DNA of 51,309 nucleotides, from NCBI GenBank assembly GCA_902786355.1, contig CADABZ010000014.1, positions 1-51,309 on the forward strand. The letters run 5' to 3'. The notes under the pieces are model-generated. The model was given only the letters and a program-made list of their open reading frames with translations. It made no database searches and had not been told where the DNA came from. Shown here piece after piece: positions 48,120 through 51,309 of the stretch. Source of the DNA: an uncultured Eubacteriales bacterium. GTDB lineage: Bacteria > Bacillota > Clostridia > Peptostreptococcales > Anaerovoracaceae. The position numbers and the translations under genes are program-made. Numbering within the stretch: the first letter of the stretch is position 1; each line of letters opens with the position of its first letter.

Positions 48120-49372
48120 GCTCGGTATCTCTCCGCGTCAGTAGTAACGTCGTAGCAATACGAGTTATATGTCGTCCTGAGGTCTTTGTGCCCAAGCTGT
48201 GCCTGAATGATCAGATCATTGACACCATCAGCATGCATCTTGGATGCGCAGGTCTTCCTTGTCTTGTGCAGACTCCTTCTAGGTATACCGAGTTCATCAC
48301 AGTAATTGTTGATTGACTTGCCGAGAACAGAATACAGACTCGCATACTTTTCATTGACAGTGAATATACATCCATCGGTCGGCATGCCCAGTCTGATCCT
48401 TTCCTGCCGGATCTTCTCTATGATATCCAGGGCAGGGGGGACAACATCCACGGCTCTCCAGCCCTCGATATCCTTGAGCCGGCCTGTAAGGCATTTCATG
48501 CCGTGACTGTATGAATCGGTCAGATAAAGGCGGTTCCCGTCAAGATCATCAAATTTGAGAGCGACGAGTTCACCTCTTCTGAGAGGAACGTACAGCAGGA
48601 ATGCGATCGCCAGCGATGTGAATATCTGGACAGTATCTCTGTGTTTGTCATACTGTTCCATTGCATGTTTGATCAGCATCTGTCTCTCATCTTCCATGAA
48701 TACTTGAGTTATGGCAGGTCCTTTTACTTCAGGCTTGAGAATGCGCTTCTTCTGTATGCGTATCTTATCGACCGGATTAGTATCTATTATTCCGATTTCG
48801 ACCGCATAATCCAGAAGTTGCCTTGCTATGCAAGTAAAAGAAATATACTGGTGGTTGTTCATGTTCTTGGAGCGAACAACACCGAGCAACCATCGTTCAA
48901 GTTCTGCTTTTGTGAGAGTCACAATAGGCTTTTTCACAATTGGTGCATCTTTATATAATGCGTTCCATGTACAGCGATGCCTTTTGATAGAAGACTCAGA
49001 AACGAAAAGGCGCTTATATTCAACCCATTCGTCATACAGAGACTCCATAGTAGCGGTTTTCTTCGCCAGCTCTTCATCCTCTGCAAGATACTTGTCATAG
49101 AGAAGGTCTTCTAACTCTTCTCTGGATTCTCTGGATATCTGTTTGCGTTTGCCGGATTCATCATCCGTGATATATGTTTTCCAGCGCCCGTCTGCAGATT
49201 GCCAGATCTTGTGCTCATGATGACTGAGCACGAATTGCAGGTGCTTTTTTCTCATTATGAGTCGCACGCCATCTTCATCCAATATACCTTGTTCATACAT
49301 CGTTGACAAGATATCATCTGCGCTGTAAAGGTCCTGAAGCCTGATCTTTTCATGAGGCGTCTTATTATCCAT
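48098..49372 (-). CDS. int: Tyrosine site-specific integrase
   Basis: 424 residues. An N-terminal ~100 residues likely include an arm-binding domain. The SAM-like core-binding region follows around MESLYDEWVEYKRLFV. The catalytic domain has Arg in YVPLRRGELVAL, the His-x-x-Arg box SLHKTRKT, and LGHKDLRTTYNSYCYDV with the second His/Lys-Asp region and the nucleophile Tyr. This places it with integrases of conjugative elements and prophages. It lies next to a tRNA-Ala and points toward it. The start region has GGGGGCGAT upstream, a plausible ribosome site. Confidence 0.93.
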   Translation of the reverse strand: MDNKTPHEKIRLQDLYSADDILSTMYEQGILDEDGVRLIMRKKHLQFVLSHHEHKIWQSADGRWKTYITDDESGKRKQISRESREELEDLLYDKYLAEDEELAKKTATMESLYDEWVEYKRLFVSESSIKRHRCTWNALYKDAPIVKKPIVTLTKAELERWLLGVVRSKNMNNHQYISFTCIARQLLDYAVEIGIIDTNPVDKIRIQKKRILKPEVKGPAITQVFMEDERQMLIKHAMEQYDKHRDTVQIFTSLAIAFLLYVPLRRGELVALKFDDLDGNRLYLTDSYSHGMKCLTGRLKDIEGWRAVDVVPPALDIIEKIRQERIRLGMPTDGCIFTVNEKYASLYSVLGKSINNYCDELGIPRRSLHKTRKTCASKMHADGVNDLIIQAQLGHKDLRTTYNSYCYDVTTDAERYRAISASLA

Positions 49373-49569
49373 AAGATCGCCCCCTTATTGGCGTATGGTA
49401 TGGTAAAGATATATATAATCTGTAGCAGATCGGTAACAAGAAGAATCTAGTGTTTGCCGGACTATTATTGCAAATCTGTAATAAGCAATCCTCAGATAAA
49501 CCATCTTCTTGGCTCAAATCTGTAATAAGAACGGACAACATCTTGTAACAGAAGTGAAACAGCCAGTTA

Positions 49570-50205
49570 TTACTTTCTGTCATCTGAGCTGCCACCTTTA
49601 CTATTCAATTCACGGAGCATCGAGGTGGTCATCACACTCGTCGGCACAGTGAAGTTTTCTGTTCCCCACAGTTGCCATCTGGTTGAGAACTTGTATAAGC
49701 TTTTTGTCCTTGTGCTGAAACCACTCTGTATACAGTCGATAAAGCCGTGCTCGATGAGAGCTGCCAAATCTTTGTAGAATTGCCCGGAATTGGAGTACAG
49801 ACCATATAATCCATCCCTTTGCCACTTCGCCCTGTTGAACGTAAAATACGCCGGATCTTCCCGTACATAGTCAGGGAATCCATCAAGGTCATGCCGGTTC
49901 TTTCCATAATATTCACTTTTGCAATATACATACAACCTGAACTGGCTGGCCGTGAGGTCCTTACATGCCGGGTGCAGCAACATGCTGCGGTAGATATTGG
50001 CCGATGTGTCGCCTACTCCTTTCGCCGACTCAATATCTTTCGGAATAAATCTCTTCCTTCTGGTACAAATAGCCAACAAAATAGATTGATTGTGGGCGCT
50101 TATGTACTGCATCGTTAAATGCGATAGTCGGTCTACCTGCACATCATTATGATTAAATGAAACAAATAGAAGGGGAGAATCCGAATTCAGCTTCAGTATC
50201 CTCAA
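49570..50205 (-). CDS. Element-encoded protein with winged-helix-like C-terminal part
   Basis: About 211 residues; the start is uncertain (TTG 50205, or ATG 50112 with 180 residues) and no good ribosome site is seen. The central part KDLTASQFRLYVYCKSEYYGKN and FYKDLAALIEHGFIDCIQSGFSTRTKSLYKFSTRW looks like a helix-turn-helix/winged-helix domain often seen in element- or plasmid-borne regulators and replication proteins, a judgement from pattern only. It is followed by ~200 bases and the integrase in the same direction. Function unknown. Confidence 0.6.
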   Translation of the reverse strand: MRILKLNSDSPLLFVSFNHNDVQVDRLSHLTMQYISAHNQSILLAICTRRKRFIPKDIESAKGVGDTSANIYRSMLLHPACKDLTASQFRLYVYCKSEYYGKNRHDLDGFPDYVREDPAYFTFNRAKWQRDGLYGLYSNSGQFYKDLAALIEHGFIDCIQSGFSTRTKSLYKFSTRWQLWGTENFTVPTSVMTTSMLRELNSKGGSSDDRK

Positions 50206-51078
50206 AACGACATTATTCAGTTGTCAAAGTACTGGTGTCATCCACCTGAGCGCTCTTATTTGAGTGCAAGGCAATGATACAATACAGAACACACGTTCGT
50301 CAATATAATTAGGAACATCTGTTTGTATTTTTGTTAAACATGATTGTGCTGAACTGTAAACAAGCACTGCAAAGTAGCGCTCACCGGCTACTTCGCATCT
50401 CAGGGGCAAGCCCTGAAACCCAATTCTCTGATTGCTTCTATGTTCAAAAACCCAGGTCAAGACCAGTAATATTGCAAATGTTTTTATTCGGAGGATATAT
50501 GAGTCGACTGCATATTTTAATATGCAAATACTGATGTCATGACGTTACTTTAGGGTGGGGTTTGGGGCTGTGCACCAATGTGGGAAAATGTCCTTGTGGA
50601 CGATTTTCCTCTGCTTGCTATTCTTGCGCAGCGAAGAAGATGACTAATATGGCGCATCATTACTTCTGTTAGAGTCGGGAGATTTTAGCCACTGGTTAAT
50701 TAAAGCGGTCTCTAACAATTCTTCAAATTCACCAGGGCTATGCCCCGCAAAAGAGCAAAAATGATGGCTTTGGAAACGTTGAAATTCCAGCACTTTCTTT
50801 TGAGCAATTTCTCAAATTTTCGATTTAAGCGCTTAAAAAAAACAAGCAATGGTATTTATCCTTTTAAATGATTATACTGATAAAAAGCATATAAAACGAT
50901 ATTTATAAGGGAGTAAAAGTTATGGACATAATACAATCCTTTTATATAAGATAGACAGTTGAAAGAGGCGGAGTTCAAAATACCACTGGGTTCTCGGGAC
51001 ATGTCTCTCTAGTTGTGCTACAATCGTATATAGTATAGAAAACAAAATGATAATTGCTTTGAGAAAGGGGGCACATTA
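50206..51078. other. Gene-poor, A/T-rich region of the element with several hairpins
   Basis: No convincing gene. Visible structures: AAGTAGC...GCTACTT (50373-50394), TCAGGG...CCCTGA (50400-50416), GGAAAAT...ATTTTCC (50583-50608), palindrome TTTAAGCGCTTAAA (50824-50837), a G-rich run GGGTGGGGTTTGGGG (50552-50566), short frames with ribosome-site-like GGAGG (50491) and an 11-codon frame at 50921 (MDIIQSFYIR, stop). A -10 such as TATACT occurs near 50875. Could hold an origin or transfer site; I see no known one. Confidence 0.5.
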
Positions 51079-51309
51079 ATGAAGAAATTAATTATCGGTG
51101 TGATGCTTACCATTGCAGTGTTATGTCTTGCAGCTTGTGGGGGCTCGTCTGTAAAGGTGGGCTCGTTCTCATCTCTCTACTTTAACGAGGATGATTATGA
51201 TAACGCTGTGCAGGAAGTCTTTACTTATTTCAGCGACTGGGAAGGCTGCACTATGACAGAAATCGGCTATGCCGGAGATGACGCTGTCAAGGCGGAAGCG
51301 GAAATCCGT
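51079..51309 (+). CDS. Lipoprotein, truncated by window edge
   Basis: 77 visible residues; AAGGGGG lies 7-9 bases before ATG 51079. Signal peptide MKKLIIGVMLTIAVLCLAACGG with lipobox LAAC, then a mature part starting SSVKVGSFSSLYFNEDDYDNAVQ with EVFTYFSDWEGC and EIGYAGDD. Members of this small lipoprotein group are common in Clostridia and of unknown role. The C-terminus is outside the window. Confidence 0.85.
   Translation, partial: MKKLIIGVMLTIAVLCLAACGGSSVKVGSFSSLYFNEDDYDNAVQEVFTYFSDWEGCTMTEIGYAGDDAVKAEAEIR

Larger units (their letters stand above)
47902..51309 (-). mobile_element. Integrative element at tRNA-Ala (left end, continues past the window)
   Basis: A tyrosine integrase points toward tRNA-Ala. 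Around its end are direct repeats and a 10-base copy (CCTCGTACGC, 47993-48002) of the tRNA 3' part (47902-47911). The following gene looks like a plasmid/element protein and the region is A/T-richer with few genes. The right end is outside the window, so size and integrity are unknown. Confidence 0.65.

Noticed and set aside
50331-50534. 67-codon frame in the element
   Set aside because: It crosses several hairpins, has unlikely composition and no ribosome site; only its last 11 codons follow a GGAGG.
1-51309. CRISPR array, rRNA genes or insertion sequence
   Set aside because: No regularly spaced repeats, no rRNA cores and no transposase frame were seen.

Overview
The window comes from a low-to-mid-GC anaerobic Bacillota, most likely class Clostridia (Lachnospiraceae, Anaerovoracaceae or a relative). 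The basis is strong GGAGG-type ribosome sites, a SCIFF peptide with its radical-SAM maturase, a glycine riboswitch, Feo iron uptake with the small FeoB-associated Cys-rich protein, superoxide reductase plus flavodiiron protein, and ATP-type PEP carboxykinase. Species cannot be fixed from the sequence.

Layout. 1-7.4 kb is an accessory stretch of short, mostly unlinked genes: two-gene GNAT/HEAT unit, TetR regulator with CPBP protease, alpha/beta hydrolase, LCMT-type methyltransferase and an ACT-domain protein. It also holds gene wreckage: a metallo-hydrolase with a nonsense codon, an apparent LysR tail and a zinc-ribbon tail. Several genes here share a small hairpin leader next to the ribosome site. 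7.4-11.2 kb holds a membrane ferredoxin and the feoA-feoB-FeoB-associated block behind a promoter with an inverted repeat. 11.2-14.2 kb holds an alanine/glycine symporter under a tandem glycine riboswitch, a divergent LysR regulator and an unlisted 29-aa peptide. 14.5-17.8 kb holds a ROK glucokinase, a YbaK-type deacylase, a GNAT and two thioesterases. 17.9-22.1 kb holds oxygen defence (desulfoferrodoxin, flavodiiron protein), a His-rich CsoR-like regulator, glutaminase and a LOG-family protein. 22.1-28.9 kb holds a heterodimeric ABC exporter, phosphoglucomutase and an unknown membrane protein. 29-35 kb holds a universal-stress-like protein, SCIFF and maturase, then a tight run rdgB, YihY, lipid kinase and an MBL hydrolase. 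35-38.4 kb holds mscL, a small membrane protein and a glycoside hydrolase 2-galactokinase fusion. 38.4-42.7 kb holds serA(-), pckA(+), serC(+). 42.7-47.8 kb holds a degenerate S11 peptidase-like protein, uvrC, a DUF1292 protein, tRNA-Leu and a PrdA-N-terminus-like protein. From tRNA-Ala to the right edge is an integrative element with tyrosine integrase and one plasmid-like gene.

How the genes work together. Core carbon and amino-acid flow is well represented: pckA, serA and serC link oxaloacetate/PEP to serine, and the glycine riboswitch controls a Na+/amino-acid symporter. The GH2-galactokinase fusion would release a sugar and phosphorylate galactose on one polypeptide, with glucokinase and phosphoglucomutase elsewhere in the window able to take the products into glycolysis.

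Most unusual items: (1) the 890-residue GH2-galactokinase fusion; (2) a SCIFF peptide with only five cysteines, in which both positions reported for the thioether cross-link (Cys32 and Thr37) are serine although the maturase looks intact; (3) the small PrdA-like protein; (4) the hairpin-ribosome-site repeats in the first 6 kb. All assignments are by eye without database search.
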